This document shows, piece by piece, positions 12,401 to 20,385 of a DNA stretch of 64,000 nt. Each line of letters opens with the position of its first letter. The first letter of the stretch is position 1. The notes below the pieces were generated by a model, which was not told the origin of the DNA, made no database searches, and saw only the letters and a program-made list of their open reading frames with translations. This DNA comes from Microvelia longipes (taxonomy: Eukaryota; Arthropoda; Insecta; Hemiptera; Veliidae): assembly GCA_018340805.1 (NCBI GenBank), contig JACMZG010001863.1:58152477-58216476 (forward strand), given 5' to 3'. The position numbers and the translations under genes are program-made.

Positions 12401-13134
12401 CTAACCAGAGTGGAACCCTTCATTTTCAAAACATTAGAAAATCACAAAAATTTCATTTTTCTTGCAATAAGTGGTTCCTTGTGGCCGTATGCAAAACATG
12501 AAAAGAACATTTTTTTGTCGTACACTTGTCCGAAGTTGAACACCTGCTGCTTCTATTAAAACAGCTGTTTTTCATGAAGAGAGATATAGCGCAAGGAGTA
12601 TAGTACAGGTAAATACTTTCCTATTACTATATAGCAATCAAGCTTAGGGTACAAAGGACCCAAGAATGGCAAGCACTCCCTTAAGGACTGCTTTAGCCAG
12701 CTTTAGGGTAATAAATACCCTCTGACTTTGAAGGGACTGACTTTGGCAAGATATCACCTTTATTAAAGAACTATTGTGGTTCAATAAAATCCTTGATATG
12801 ATGCACTCTAGCGAACCAGATGACTCCAACTGCTGAACCGCCAGCCACCTTGGGTCAGCTCAACGGTGTGAAATAAACATTACCATGTTGTTTCCTAAAT
12901 TAATCAAATTAGCAGTAAGAAAAGGTTAATTGAGATTTAATACTGAATAAAAGTTCTTCCAAATTTAAAGCACGGGTTCAAGTAACAACAAATCTACACT
13001 TGGACATCGTCAACCAACCTAGGCTGTATATAATATCGTAAATTAACATTTTAAACAAAGAAGCATACCTTTTGAATTTGAGCTGGACTGGGAGGCTGTC
13101 TTGGACCTCGGTTTGGCATGAACATCACAGACAT
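628..13134 (-). CDS. SS18: SS18 family SWI/SNF (BAF) subunit, complete 7-exon gene
   Basis: Homologue of human SS18 (SYT) and SS18L1 (CREST), nuclear co-activator subunits of SWI/SNF-BAF chromatin remodelling complexes. Coding exons by position: 13069-13134, 11956-12032, 9727-9808, 6878-7754, 5401-5543, 3107-3267 and 628-1051. All are bounded by GT-AG and the phases agree throughout (0, 2, 0, 1, 0, 2), giving 1830 nt, or 609 residues. Residues 1 to about 75 form the conserved SNH domain, including MLDENSQLIQ, YQNKGKAQEC, YQQILHRNLVYLASIADANQ and QALLP. In the family this domain contacts the BRM/BRG1 ATPase. Residues 76-609 are low-complexity Gly/Pro/Gln/Tyr, ending in a QPGY-type tail (QPQYPPYNYQPPPQ). 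At 609 residues it is about 190 longer than human SS18 (about 418), mainly because exon 4 is expanded. The next gene is divergently transcribed from 13992. SS18 and SS18L1 are not separated in insects, so either name could apply. Confidence 0.93.
1052..3106 (-). other. SS18 intron 6
   Basis: GT-AG intron of 2055 bp. It holds AT-rich sequence, a GC-richer patch at 1130-1235 (GGGCGGAG and GGGCGTGTC motifs) and a weak tRNA-derived SINE remnant at 1829-1905. A block at 2960-3035 resembles those at 8980-9110 and 40040-40190. Short ORFs at 1862 and 2675 show no protein-like features. Confidence 0.7.
1829..1905 (+). mobile_element. Weak tRNA-derived SINE remnant
   Basis: An A-box-like segment (GTGGTAAAGCAGTAACAG) precedes a good B-box (GGGTTCAAGTCC) at the spacing expected for a Pol III promoter. 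No tail or target-site duplication can be seen, so this may be an eroded copy or chance. Confidence 0.35.
3107..3267 (-). CDS. SS18: SS18 exon 6
   Basis: 161 nt after TTTCAG encoding NYQGGGQGGQYSGTPSGGYP and onward to PPNQPPQQSYQPNQPPQPNQ, with a split Gly codon at the donor GTAATT. Gln/Gly/Tyr/Pro-rich, as in the SS18 activation region. In-frame with exons 5 and 7. Confidence 0.9.
3448..3597. repeat. AT-rich tandem repeat, about 3 units
   Basis: A unit containing ATAAGAATTATAGGAATATA followed by AGAAATATATAGTATTTGC is repeated three times at about 50 bp. The third copy has a short internal duplication. Non-coding, within SS18 intron 5. Confidence 0.8.
3625..3975 (+). repeat. Copy of the 5S-associated interspersed family, 5' part
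   Basis: Shares ordered landmarks with copies at 4955, 25497, 33900 and 53570: GACCTCCTGA, GTGTGT...CTGTTATCAT, AGCTCC(A/C)AGTG, GACATCATTAA, TTCATAAAAC, ATATGTGCCAAGTTTAATCT and CAGCATTAGTTCAATTTTA. No coding potential. It ends where the LINE fragment begins. Confidence 0.7.
3990..4545 (+). mobile_element. 5'-truncated, frameshifted RTE-like non-LTR retrotransposon (3' end)
   Basis: The first frame reads QTCVFPAILYGCQTWSLTQ, the C-terminal reverse-transcriptase region of RTE-like LINEs. After a frameshift near a duplicated ATTTCTACTTAGAG block, the second frame (from 4117) reads MLRAVHGISKAKRVRNRTI, then LKWKWAGHVYRMHQDRWARI, then GRPAARWRDEF. The LKWKWAGH and GRPxxRW blocks are hallmarks of this class. 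It ends in an (ATT)n tract near 4515-4540, as RTE elements often do. A dead, 5'-truncated copy in SS18 intron 5. Assignment to RTE rather than another clade is an inference. Confidence 0.8.
4955..5325 (+). repeat. Copy of the 5S-associated interspersed family, 5' part
   Basis: Same ordered landmarks as the copy at 3625: GTGTGTGTGTCTGTTATCAT, AGTTCCCAGTG, AGAGGGTTGAAACT, CCGTCATTAATGA, TTCATAAAAC, ATGTGCTAAAGTTGATCTTA and TCAGCATATGTTTAATTTTT. A short internal duplication is present at 5205-5270. Non-coding, in SS18 intron 5. Confidence 0.7.
5401..5543 (-). CDS. SS18: SS18 exon 5
   Basis: 143 nt. The first two bases complete an Arg codon split with exon 4, followed by PSGMNQGYRGPPQGYPQQGP and a Pro/Gln-rich stretch ending QPQMPPQPQ. 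The acceptor is GTACAG and the donor GTAAAT. The GMNQ and GYPQQGP motifs are typical of the SS18 QPGY region. Confidence 0.9.
5848..6776. mobile_element. Long foldback element A, copy 1 (left end intact)
   Basis: Starts ACAGGGTGTTTCATATAAAG. The arm at about 6115-6410 (GCCCAAAATTTTGCATGAAA onward) is the inverse of 6415-6776 (ending TTTCATGCAAAATTTTGGGC). The outermost part of the right arm is missing, while the copy at 21343-22365 lacks the left tip, so the two complement each other. There is no transposase; it looks like a non-autonomous foldback or MITE of about 1 kb. The ORF at 5750-6067 is simply this repeat read through. Lies in SS18 intron 4. Confidence 0.8.
6878..7754 (-). CDS. SS18: SS18 exon 4, expanded Gly/Pro/His/Gln repeat exon
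   Basis: 877 nt (residues about 76-367). It starts after TTGCAG with PPQGVPGSGG and ends before GTACTTAC in the PPPQQQQPPQQT segment. The middle is a tandem repeat in two registers: a 7-residue unit (GPPGPHQ, about 8 copies) near residues 98-150, then a 10-residue unit (GPPGPGGPHQ, about 6-7 copies), with irregular copies on both sides, for about 22 HQG motifs in all. The glycine spacing alternates 3 and 4, so it is not a collagen Gly-X-Y register. Long ORFs in other frames on both strands here are by-products of the repeat. Confidence 0.9.
7864..8275. mobile_element. Foldback element B with common tail, copy 1
   Basis: Arms 7864-7996 and 8086-8217 are inverted copies of each other with only a few differences, around a spacer of about 90 bp. 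Beyond the right arm comes the tail GTGGGAGTTCTATA...GAGAAATTACTT, which is also found beyond the right arm of the element at 29803-30105. The right arm contains GCCTGAAGATGTCAACAATG followed by ATGAAAT, a motif shared with the other copy. Confidence 0.85.
9136..9394 (+). mobile_element. Full-length tRNA-derived SINE with target-site duplication
   Basis: The SINE runs 9148-9382. The head has an A-box-like TGGCCGAGGTCGTTAAGACG and a B-box GGGTTCACATCCC. The tail (CTACTACCACCCGAGGTTGT...GCAGGGGTTATCCCTGATGA) ends GGGCATTATTATATA. It is flanked by a perfect 12-bp direct repeat TTGTAAATACAC at 9136-9147 and 9383-9394, proof of target-primed insertion. Related tails occur at 12093-12185 (minus) and 40868-40985 (plus). 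Confidence 0.9.
9406..9480. repeat. (TA)n microsatellite
   Basis: Nearly pure TA dinucleotides with an ATAATATAAT interruption, just outside the SINE target-site duplication. Confidence 0.95.
9575..9650 (-). mobile_element. SINE remnant with B-box
   Basis: The minus strand reads AACTCGGGTTCAGTCCCAGT, a tRNA T-arm-like B-box, preceded by a Gly/Cys-rich stretch consistent with a tRNA-derived head. It is too short to place in a family, and overlaps only a chance ORF. Confidence 0.4.
9727..9808 (-). CDS. SS18: SS18 exon 3, SNH domain core
   Basis: 82 nt encoding YQQILHRNLVYLASIADANQ followed by NIQALLP, the most conserved block of the SS18/CREST family. The acceptor TTTTAG and donor GTAAGT are clear. 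The exon ends in phase 0 immediately before the repeat-rich exon 4. Confidence 0.94.
9868..9972. repeat. Tandem repeat TTTATTTCCATTAAATAAATAA
   Basis: About four copies of a 25-28 bp unit, each largely self-complementary (AAATAAATAATTTATTT). It could extrude hairpins. In SS18 intron 2. Confidence 0.85.
10433..11073. mobile_element. hAT-like non-autonomous remnant
   Basis: The right end reads CAGGAGCGGACTGGCC on the minus strand, the terminal motif of a common hAT group. The body is studded with GGGCCC, GGGGCC and GGCCTAAA motifs, in contrast to the AT-rich surroundings. The left end near 10433 begins CAGTACCGAGC and is only loosely complementary. Flanking octamers (ATAAGGGT and ATCAGGGC) match partly. 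No transposase is visible. Confidence 0.5.
11956..12032 (-). CDS. SS18: SS18 exon 2, SNH domain
   Basis: 77 nt encoding MLDENSQLIQTIQEYQNKGK and AQECI plus two bases of a split His codon. It is bounded by a TAG acceptor and a GTAAGT donor. This is the first helix of the SNH domain; human SS18 has MLDDNNHLIQ at the same place. Confidence 0.93.
12033..13068 (-). other. SS18 intron 1
   Basis: Intron of 1036 bp with a SINE 3' fragment at 12093-12185. Otherwise it is AT-rich unique-looking sequence in which I see no gene. Confidence 0.7.
12093..12185 (-). mobile_element. SINE 3' fragment
   Basis: On the minus strand it reads CGAGGTTGTTACCTCTACCA, then a CCTGGGGTTATTCCTGATGA block and a GGGTATTATTG end. 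This matches the tail of the full SINE at 9148-9382. The head is missing. Confidence 0.7.
13069..13134 (-). CDS. SS18: SS18 exon 1 (start codon)
   Basis: 22 codons beginning MSVMFMPNRGPRQPPSPAQ. The ATG is at 13134-13132 and the donor GTATGC follows 13069. The family normally begins MSV followed by a basic, proline-rich stretch, and I chose the first ATG for that reason. Two later in-frame ATGs (codons 4 and 6) are less likely. Ends in phase 0. Confidence 0.9.
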
Positions 13135-13991
13135 CGTCAAGTACTTAAGCTAACCAATTTGTCTCGTCAACTCAATCGGAGTTTCCTAGATAACTAGATT
13201 ATAAATTTAAAATAAAATATTCTAAATAATACGATAACATTCGTGAAATCTAAGCCATCTAACCGGACAGCTCAATGGAAAACCCGTCTAAAAACAATAA
13301 ACAATTTAAGTTGGCACCTCTGCCATAACTGTCCAAACATTAAAAAAGTTTTTCTAAACTTCGCTTGCAATTTGTAAATAATAATTTTAATTATATTTTA
13401 AAATGATTTTTAAACATATTTTTACAATAAACGATTAAGAATTAGAAAATAATTTCAGCTTGATTTATGTTGGTAAGTTTGTACGTTGGTAAGCTTGTTT
13501 CATTTTTATGTTCTTTAAAGCATAATACTAAAAGAGCCAAATCTCTCGAAAACTTAAGAATACACATTTTAAGAATGTATGATTTAACCATGTTTAATTA
13601 TTTCATGACCATGTAATGAATATTCTATGTATATATGACTAAATACAAAAAACATCAAAATATTGACAGAGAAACGGCTAACAACAAATTGATGCTCTGA
13701 AAGATACTCGGCCTTCTGAAAACTGTGGAGAAGAAGAAGATAACCCGCGAAAATCTTGCGATAAAGTTGTTTTGTTTTGATGTTGTTTGGTTAGAAGTGC
13801 TTATGTTAATAAACGGTGAAATTTTCTGATTTAAATTTACGATAATGAACTTTGATATAAATGTTAAATTAAATGTACAGTGCGATGTTACAGTGTGTCA
13901 CAACTATAGCTCAGGAGCCTGAGCTAAATCTTAATCATTCTACTTAAGTTGTTCGGTTTGTATGTACCAGTGAATTTGAGTTGTATAAATA
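13135..13991. promoter_or_regulatory. Head-to-head promoter region of SS18 and the 864-codon gene
   Basis: 857 bp separate the two divergent start codons, so both 5' UTRs and core promoters must lie here unless there are upstream non-coding exons. The sequence is AT-rich with no clear TATA box. A somewhat GC-richer stretch lies near 13650-13760. Co-regulation of the two genes is an inference from geometry only. Confidence 0.55.
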
Positions 13992-16586
13992 ATGGCTGAA
14001 GAAGTGATTGATTTTAAGACTTTAGTTTTTAGGTTGTATGATCTTACGGATTTAGATCCCGAGGATAATATCACTTTTCATCTTAAAAATGCCTTGCAAG
14101 TTCTGACCTCAGCTATACCTAAGCAGAAAGCCGATGAAACTTTCACTAGTATCACAAAATGTTTTGATAAAATATCTGAGGACGTACTTAAAAATGGTTT
14201 TGATCTTGCTTTAGCTAAAAACGATATTACATCCGCTCAGCAATGTTTAGAATATATGAAAATCTCTGGTGCACCAGATGTGAAAAGTAAAATCAATGAA
14301 TTATCTAATCTAATTTCTGTAAATAAATATGGAGAAAATATGACTAATCAATCCTTCATTAAGAAAGTAAGACCACGTTATTCTAGATCGGTTTCACCTA
14401 GATCACTTCCAAATTCAGATCATCAATATAGATCTATAACTAAGTATGATCGAGTAAAGCTTGCAATGCATGAAGATGGTTCTCCCCCTAGATATCCTTC
14501 TGAATACAAATCTAAAAAAACGCATCGAAGTCGTAGATCAATTTCCCTGTGTGACGGTAGATCTGTGTCACCTAAAATCTACAGAGCAACTAAAACACGT
14601 GAATCGATCTCTCCGCATAATCATCGATATACTGACTATCGCAAAAAGCACCGTAGTCGTAGGTCTTTATCTCCTTGTAATTGTCATTCTCGCTACCAGA
14701 AAAGTACGAGGTATGCCCATAGATCTAAATCACCTAAGAATGTATCGATGCAGTTAAAAAATAACTCTAAACATAGATCTAGATCTCCTTACCACAAAGG
14801 TTCTCATAAACCAATATCAAATAAAAGAAGATCATTGTCCTACAGCAGTGCATCTGAAGATGAATTGTCTTCTCAAAAGCCTAAAAGTCACAGACCTAAG
14901 ACAGGTAAAGTGGCTTCGAAGCAAAAAGCGAATGAAATGAAAAAAAGATACCGAAGTGATTATGAATCAGATAGTGAGTCAGAAGTAGAAGAGAGATCTT
15001 ATAAAAGAAATAACAGTCATTTGAAGCCTGGGTCTCCTAGAAAGAAACAAAAACATAGTAAACCCACTTCATCCAAAAACCCTTATATTTCTGATTCATC
15101 ACCTTCTCCTCAAAGAAATAGAAATAAAGGATCTAAGTATATTAAATCTAGCACCTCTGCATCCAGCTCTGACTCTTCTGATAATGAAAATTATTGTCAA
15201 GGTAATAGTAGAAGGTCTCTTTCTGAATCAGAATTACTTGTCCCTAAATCTAAAACTCAAAATAAAACTAACTCTGATAAAAAGTTTACTAAAACTTTTA
15301 AATCTTGCAATTCTCTTAATAAACCTAATGATTCTCGTAATAACTCTCTATTTTTGGGTCGCTTAAAAGAGCTTGAAGCTAGTGTTTTAAATGGAAATCC
15401 TGACCCTCTTAGCAGAGCAAAAAAGAAAGGAAATAGCAAAAAATCTCCTGCTGTTGCTAAAAGCAAAAAATCAACTGTAAGTAAGAGTAAAAAGTCCCCA
15501 ACTGTTGCCAAAAGTAAAAACTCCCCAGCTGTAGCTAAAAATGAAAAGTCATCAGCTGTAGCAAAAAGTAAGAAGTCACCAGCTTCAGTGAATAGTAAAA
15601 AACCACCAGCTCTAGTTAATACTAAAAAGTCGTCAGATCAAGTTAATAGTAAAAAATCACCAGCTCCTGTGAATAGTAAAAAGTCACCGGCAGTGACAAA
15701 TAATAAAAAGTCTCCAGCTGTTAATAATAAGAAGCAAGCTCCTCAAAAAACAAAAAAATCACCAGCTGTTCCAAAAGATAAAAAACCACCTCCAAAAAAA
15801 GTTAAAAAGGGTATCCAAGAGATCCAAAATAATAAAGAGTCTCCTACCGTTGCCAAACCTCTGAATAACAAGAACTTACCTTCTTCTTTAAAAGACAGTA
15901 ACAGAGATTTAGGAACCAGTAATAAGAATGTCGTTAACAAGAAAACTAATGCTCCCAAAAAGCAGCCTGCCAAGAAAAAGGGTGTTAATAAAAATGGAGC
16001 TCAAACATCAAAAACCACTGAAAGGAGTGCTAGCGAGGCAAAGGAAAATGATAACAAAAGGGAAAATGTTGAAAAAGATGAGACTAACGACAAGGATAAG
16101 GAACATCAAATTGATAAAGAGGAGGTGATAAAAGAAAATGGAGTTGATAAAGCTGATGATAGTGGAGATGGGTTGTCAAGTGATGACGATTGTTTGTTTG
16201 ATTCAGAACCTGAACTGGCGACATTGAGTGCCTGTTTGAACTCAATCAAACGTAAACAGCCGAGAGCCCTCGGTTCAGCCACCCCTCCCATGAAAATATT
16301 CTTGTCTCCTCACACCAGCTCGATAATGTCGCCTGCAAGCTCAGTCGATAGTTTTGCTGATTTGACTGTTAAAATTGATGATAAAAATGTTGTAAAAAGA
16401 ATGGCTAAAGCAAATAAGCCTAAAGAAACTAAAAACACGGTTGATGATAAACCTGAAAAATTAAAATCAACACCGGAAGCTTTGAGGAAAGCTATGAAAA
16501 TTCAAGAGAAAATCACTAACGATGCTGATTCCGAAGTAGAATGCTCTTCGTTTATGAGTGACAATGAACTCGGAGTTGATGAATAA
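13992..16586 (+). CDS. Basic Ser/Lys/Pro-rich protein, 864 aa, unrecognised
   Basis: Uninterrupted ORF. The ATG context is AATAATGG, and an in-frame TAA two codons upstream (13986-13988) fixes the start. Residues 1 to about 115 look ordered and helical (FHLKNALQVLTSAIPKQKAD, SAQQCLEYMKISGAPDVKSK). Residues 125-290 are SR/SP-rich (RSRRSIS, RSVSPK, HRSRSP). Residues 300-450 alternate basic and serine/acidic patches. Residues 480-600 are a tandem (K)SKKSPAVA-type repeat resembling linker-histone tails. About 720-790 holds an acidic cluster and an LFDSEPELATLSACLNSIKR segment with SP sites. Very high Lys and Ser content implies a nuclear, heavily phosphorylated protein; that is inference. It lacks the SRP40 C-terminus of Nopp140 and any RRM. 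It is probably intronless in its coding part. I do not recognise the family. Confidence 0.88.
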   Translation: MAEEVIDFKTLVFRLYDLTDLDPEDNITFHLKNALQVLTSAIPKQKADETFTSITKCFDKISEDVLKNGFDLALAKNDITSAQQCLEYMKISGAPDVKSKINELSNLISVNKYGENMTNQSFIKKVRPRYSRSVSPRSLPNSDHQYRSITKYDRVKLAMHEDGSPPRYPSEYKSKKTHRSRRSISLCDGRSVSPKIYRATKTRESISPHNHRYTDYRKKHRSRRSLSPCNCHSRYQKSTRYAHRSKSPKNVSMQLKNNSKHRSRSPYHKGSHKPISNKRRSLSYSSASEDELSSQKPKSHRPKTGKVASKQKANEMKKRYRSDYESDSESEVEERSYKRNNSHLKPGSPRKKQKHSKPTSSKNPYISDSSPSPQRNRNKGSKYIKSSTSASSSDSSDNENYCQGNSRRSLSESELLVPKSKTQNKTNSDKKFTKTFKSCNSLNKPNDSRNNSLFLGRLKELEASVLNGNPDPLSRAKKKGNSKKSPAVAKSKKSTVSKSKKSPTVAKSKNSPAVAKNEKSSAVAKSKKSPASVNSKKPPALVNTKKSSDQVNSKKSPAPVNSKKSPAVTNNKKSPAVNNKKQAPQKTKKSPAVPKDKKPPPKKVKKGIQEIQNNKESPTVAKPLNNKNLPSSLKDSNRDLGTSNKNVVNKKTNAPKKQPAKKKGVNKNGAQTSKTTERSASEAKENDNKRENVEKDETNDKDKEHQIDKEEVIKENGVDKADDSGDGLSSDDDCLFDSEPELATLSACLNSIKRKQPRALGSATPPMKIFLSPHTSSIMSPASSVDSFADLTVKIDDKNVVKRMAKANKPKETKNTVDDKPEKLKSTPEALRKAMKIQEKITNDADSEVECSSFMSDNELGVDE
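15433..15790 (+). repeat. Coding tandem repeat (KKSPAVA) in the 864-codon gene
   Basis: About 14 degenerate copies of a 7-9 codon unit reading SKKSPAV or NSKKSPAPV. Synonymous differences between copies suggest it is old or under selection. Each unit supplies a Ser-Pro site next to a Lys pair, as in linker-histone tails. Confidence 0.85.
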
Positions 16587-16915
16587 TATCACCACAGTAA
16601 TGATAAGGAATGGTGTGTTAGTTTAATCAGTTATAGATATTAGAGGTTAAGTACTAATAGTTTTCAAATAATAACCCGTTGAGGATTGATGTACCTCTGA
16701 TCTTCTTAGAGAATTATTTTCACACACTGAAATTAGAGAAAATAGATGTTCGGCCCAATACATATTGTGAATGTTAGACTTCAATAAGCTAGACAATAGA
16801 ATTTTATTATTATCTTTTAGTGAATATCATAATATGGTTGGGGTCATATTTTGAATTTGATCAAAAAAAATTCTTTTGTTGTAGTAATTATGGCTACTGG
16901 AAGTTTAATCATTAA

Positions 16916-16921
16916 AATAAA
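16916..16921 (+). promoter_or_regulatory. Candidate poly(A) signal of the 864-codon gene
   Basis: AATAAA 330 bases after the stop codon, followed by a T-rich stretch. No closer canonical AATAAA stood out to me. Predicted only. Confidence 0.45.
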
Positions 16922-16929
16922 TGCTTTTG

Positions 16930-18015
16930 GTTTCATTATTGCTATACTTATATTTTCAAAATGTTTTTCTCTTTCCTTGAATTACCCATAAGTAGGTCTA
17001 AAGACCCCCCCCCTCAAAAATGTATAAATATTTGCTTAAATATTTTATACCTTTTGAAACTCTTGTTTTTTTTTTTTAATTTAACTGTACAAAATATATT
17101 CTTTAGATATAAAATAGAATAATATATTAAAAACATTTATCTATCTTATTTATTAAAATTTACTTTCTTTCATCTATTTTATTTTAAAAAATGAAATAAA
17201 ATTAATGATATTTATTAATGTAATTGTCCATTAAAGAAATACATTTTTAATGATAAATGATTAATTTATGAGTTATAATTTATGGTATATGTAAGAAAAA
17301 AGGTGCTTGGTTGCTGCTGAACCCAATTTAACTCAGATACATATTGTCCAAGGGGCTAAGTCCTAAATTGTTTATAAGGATTGTAATTTCAGATTTTTGT
17401 TGTTCAATACCAAATAATTAGTAACAATCTATTTGAAAATTGAAGATACAGCTGTTATAGAATATAATATGTTATGGATATTAGGTGGTAGTACAGAATG
17501 ATCTTAAACCAATTAAGTCTTTAGCTTAAGTTTTAGTTACTTGATATTTTTATTAAAATTCATTTAAAATTATGTGTTAACTTTTTTTATCATCAACTAA
17601 ATGATGTTTTAAAATCAAAATCGTGGAAGCAACTTGTCTCCACAAGAGGCGTCACCTTGTTATTAACTAGCAATGTCTTGCATCAAGAACTGACGTTAGT
17701 AGAATACATCAAACTAAAGTATTTATTAATAGACTCCCTTCACTCGCTAGATAGAGTGAATAGGGAAACATTTGCATGCAACTATTCTAAGGTATGAATT
17801 AAAAAAAGGACTCGCAAGAGTACGCATGTTTTATAATAATAAACATTAAATTAGGGCTAGCTAGATTGTGTAGGTTTAGAATTTTAAATAGGAAAAAAGG
17901 CTTGTTTTGGTCGCTAGAGTGTGCATGTTTTCAATATTATACAGTGAAAAATCAGTACTACATTGAATGTACTGATAATTTTGCATAGAGAAACAGGAGT
18001 TGCTTCGCTCGCTTA
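16930..18015. other. AT-rich intergenic sequence
   Basis: No ORF or recognisable repeat up to about 17630. From 17630 to 18150 there are dispersed short blocks with CTCGC/GCTAGA and CTTCGCTCGC motifs, which resemble the signature seen in the 5S-associated family. A C-run lies at 17005-17013. Confidence 0.6.
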
Positions 18016-18021
18016 ATCGCG

Positions 18022-18051
18022 TATATATATATATATATATAATATATTATA

Positions 18052-18085
<34 letters not shown>

Positions 18086-18098
18086 ATATATATGATTA
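18022..18098. repeat. (TA)n microsatellite
   Basis: TA dinucleotides with ATTATA interruptions. Immediately flanked by GCTTCGCTCGCTTAATCGCG on the left and GCTTTGCTCGC on the right, so it sits inside a repeat. Confidence 0.95.
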
Positions 18099-18109
18099 AA
18101 ATGGACCCG

Positions 18110-19270
18110 CTTTGCTCGCAAGATAGTGGTTATTAGTAATAGACAGTAAACAGTACTCGCTAAGTTCCTAAAGTACATTAGAACAATTGATCTTTATCTT
18201 GAAAATTCTTATAAAATTAGCAAAAAAAAATTTTATAAATGTATGGCTGCCATGTTGATTTTTTTTAAAATTTAGTATATAACATTTTTTCCTACTAATC
18301 AAGAGCTTTTCAACGATATATTACTTTAATTTTTTTGGGTTCATAGTGTTTGTACATGTGGCACATTAAGTACCCATGTAGTCCTTCATAAAATTAACAA
18401 ATTTGATAGTGTTTTCTCATTATATGCATTAATTCAATTATATCTAATGACATGTATAATTTAGAAAAAAGTTTTTAAAATTAAAAGAATCGTACAAATG
18501 AATTTTAATTGGTAGTGACCAATTTTCCTCCTCCATTTCCATATAGTGATATGGAAGGGTGACTGCTGGGAATAAAGCCAAGCAAGTCCATGGACACACT
18601 GCAGTTTATATGTATTAGGGCTTAATTAGGGCATTTTCATATTTTGTGGTTGACTATTATATTCACTTATTTATTTATACATTTTGAACTCTATCTATTC
18701 TTTTATATTCTAATAATAATATCTTTATAACTATTCATTTATTTATCTATTTCCAACTCCTGCCAGAGTCCAATTGCTGGATTGTTTCTGTTGCAATCTT
18801 ATCAAGCCACTCAAACTTTGTAACTCTAATACTTACAACGATTATAATTTATTCAATAAATAAGAGGTTGGGAAAAGTGAGTTTAAAGTACTGAGAAAAG
18901 CTTAGCAAATCCGATAATGTGAGGATTATTTGATTTTATTTGCAGTACACTCTTGATAGGCTGTTGAGAAATAATGTACCTTATTTATTATTTTGCTTTA
19001 TAGATCATTCATGTTTTTTTCTCTCACATTGTTTATTGTTAATGTACAATTTTCCATAGAGAAACTTGTAACTTTGTAAAGCTCTTTGTATATAAGAAGA
19101 AAGGCTGTAGAAGCAATGGGCCAAAGGTCCTATATTTAAATTTTTGTTACATACTTATTTCTCTTGAAACAAATACTTTTAGGAAAAATTATGCTTATAA
19201 GGTTATCCAGATGTTAAATGTGGAGTGAGGGATGTATTCAAATTGGCTTCTGATCCCTAAAATATGTATT
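18110..19270. other. Intergenic, with a weak 5S-like segment
   Basis: AT-rich. At 18545-18580 there is GATATGGAAGGGTGACTGCT followed by GGGAATAAA, a weak match to the box C region of 5S rRNA and part of the repeat family described elsewhere. I see nothing else here. Confidence 0.5.
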
Positions 19271-19276
19271 ATTACA

Positions 19277-19278
<2 letters not shown>

Positions 19279-19327
<49 letters not shown>

Positions 19328-19375
19328 GTGTGTGTGTGTGTGTATGTATGTAAATATATATATTTGTATGTATGT
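19279..19375. repeat. Compound (TA)n/(TG)n microsatellite
   Basis: (TA) about 20, then TGTGTGTG, then TATGTATG units. Confidence 0.95.
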
Positions 19376-19642
19376 AAGAGTTTCTAATGTTGCATTTATA
19401 ACACAACAATTACTCTCGAGGGCTTTCTAAAATCAAAACGAAACTTAAAATATGGCGATATCTTGGGGAGTTACAAGCCTATTGATTATATATATATAAC
19501 ATATGAACTCCAGTCATAACGCCCGCCATCAAAATGTTTTGATACTTAAATGGCTTTTAAAACTAGGTGCTACGCTAAGTCAATTAATGCTTTCAGCTCA
19601 AACGGACCATGCTGATAGTCTAACACACACACAATATATATA

Positions 19643-19652
19643 TTTACACAAC

Positions 19653-19708
<56 letters not shown>

Positions 19709-19720
19709 ATATATATATAT
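19643..19720. repeat. (TA)n microsatellite
   Basis: About 75 bases of TA with one TTATA interruption; the source of spurious IYIYIY reading frames on both strands. Confidence 0.95.
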
Positions 19721-19744
19721 GTGTTATGAAATGTCAATACTATA

Positions 19745-20252
19745 TTAAAAAAAAATTCTGGTGGTCCAAATGCCGGGCGAATTTCCTTTGGAATGCGTGT
19801 TTCCGTGCTAAACAATTTATTTCTTCCTTAAGGTTTTGGGTTATGCGTTACAAATTAAGCAGTTACTCGATTATTAAGCACTACTCGTACCTCTTTTTGT
19901 ATTTTCAAAGGATTTGCGTATAATTATCCTGTCAGTTATACAAAACTTATGTCCCTAAAATTTGCAGCGCCCACCATTATTTCCCCTTGTTAAAGCTCAG
20001 TTTTTTGAGGTCAACTGCTGGGTTATGTTCCTCCATAGCTCAGTTTTATATCCAATAGATTTAACCTGTTTCTTTTGAAAAGTACAGATAATATGGGTTA
20101 CTATGAGTAGTGCTTGATAATTTAGTCACTGCTCAATTTATAAAGCATAAACCAGAACCATTAGGAAGAAATGGATTGTTAAGCATAGAAACACGCATTC
20201 CAATAGAAATTCGCCTGGCATGATGACCACCGTACCAGAATTATTTTTTATT
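19745..20252. mobile_element. Foldback element C, complete copy
   Basis: The arms at 19745-19917 and 20081-20252 are inverted copies. The left reads GGGCGAATTTCCTTTGGAAT then GCGTGTTTCCGTGCTAAACA; the right arm inverted reads GGCGAATTTCTATTGGAATG. A single arm of the same family is at 32358-32545, and a fragment of the inner arm recurs at 20576-20628. No transposase. Confidence 0.85.
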
Positions 20253-20284
20253 TATACTTTTATATAATGTAAATAAAACGATTA

Positions 20285-20385
20285 AAAATCATCGTCCTTA
20301 CCAGGATTCGAACCCAGGTACCCTAGATTAGAGTGCTTGGGGTGCTCGAATTGACCAGCTTATGCAACTCACAGGTCCAAAAAAC
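20285..20385 (-). mobile_element. tRNA-derived SINE head
   Basis: The minus strand shows an A-box-like TGCATAAGCTGGTCAATTCG and a canonical B-box GGGTTCGAATCC, ending TGGTAAGGACG. The acceptor-stem halves do not pair, so this is a tRNA-derived SINE head, not a tRNA gene. Family differs from the SINE at 9148. Confidence 0.6.

Noticed and set aside
20285..20385. Minus-strand tRNA gene
   Set aside because: T-arm is good but the acceptor halves do not pair; SINE head.
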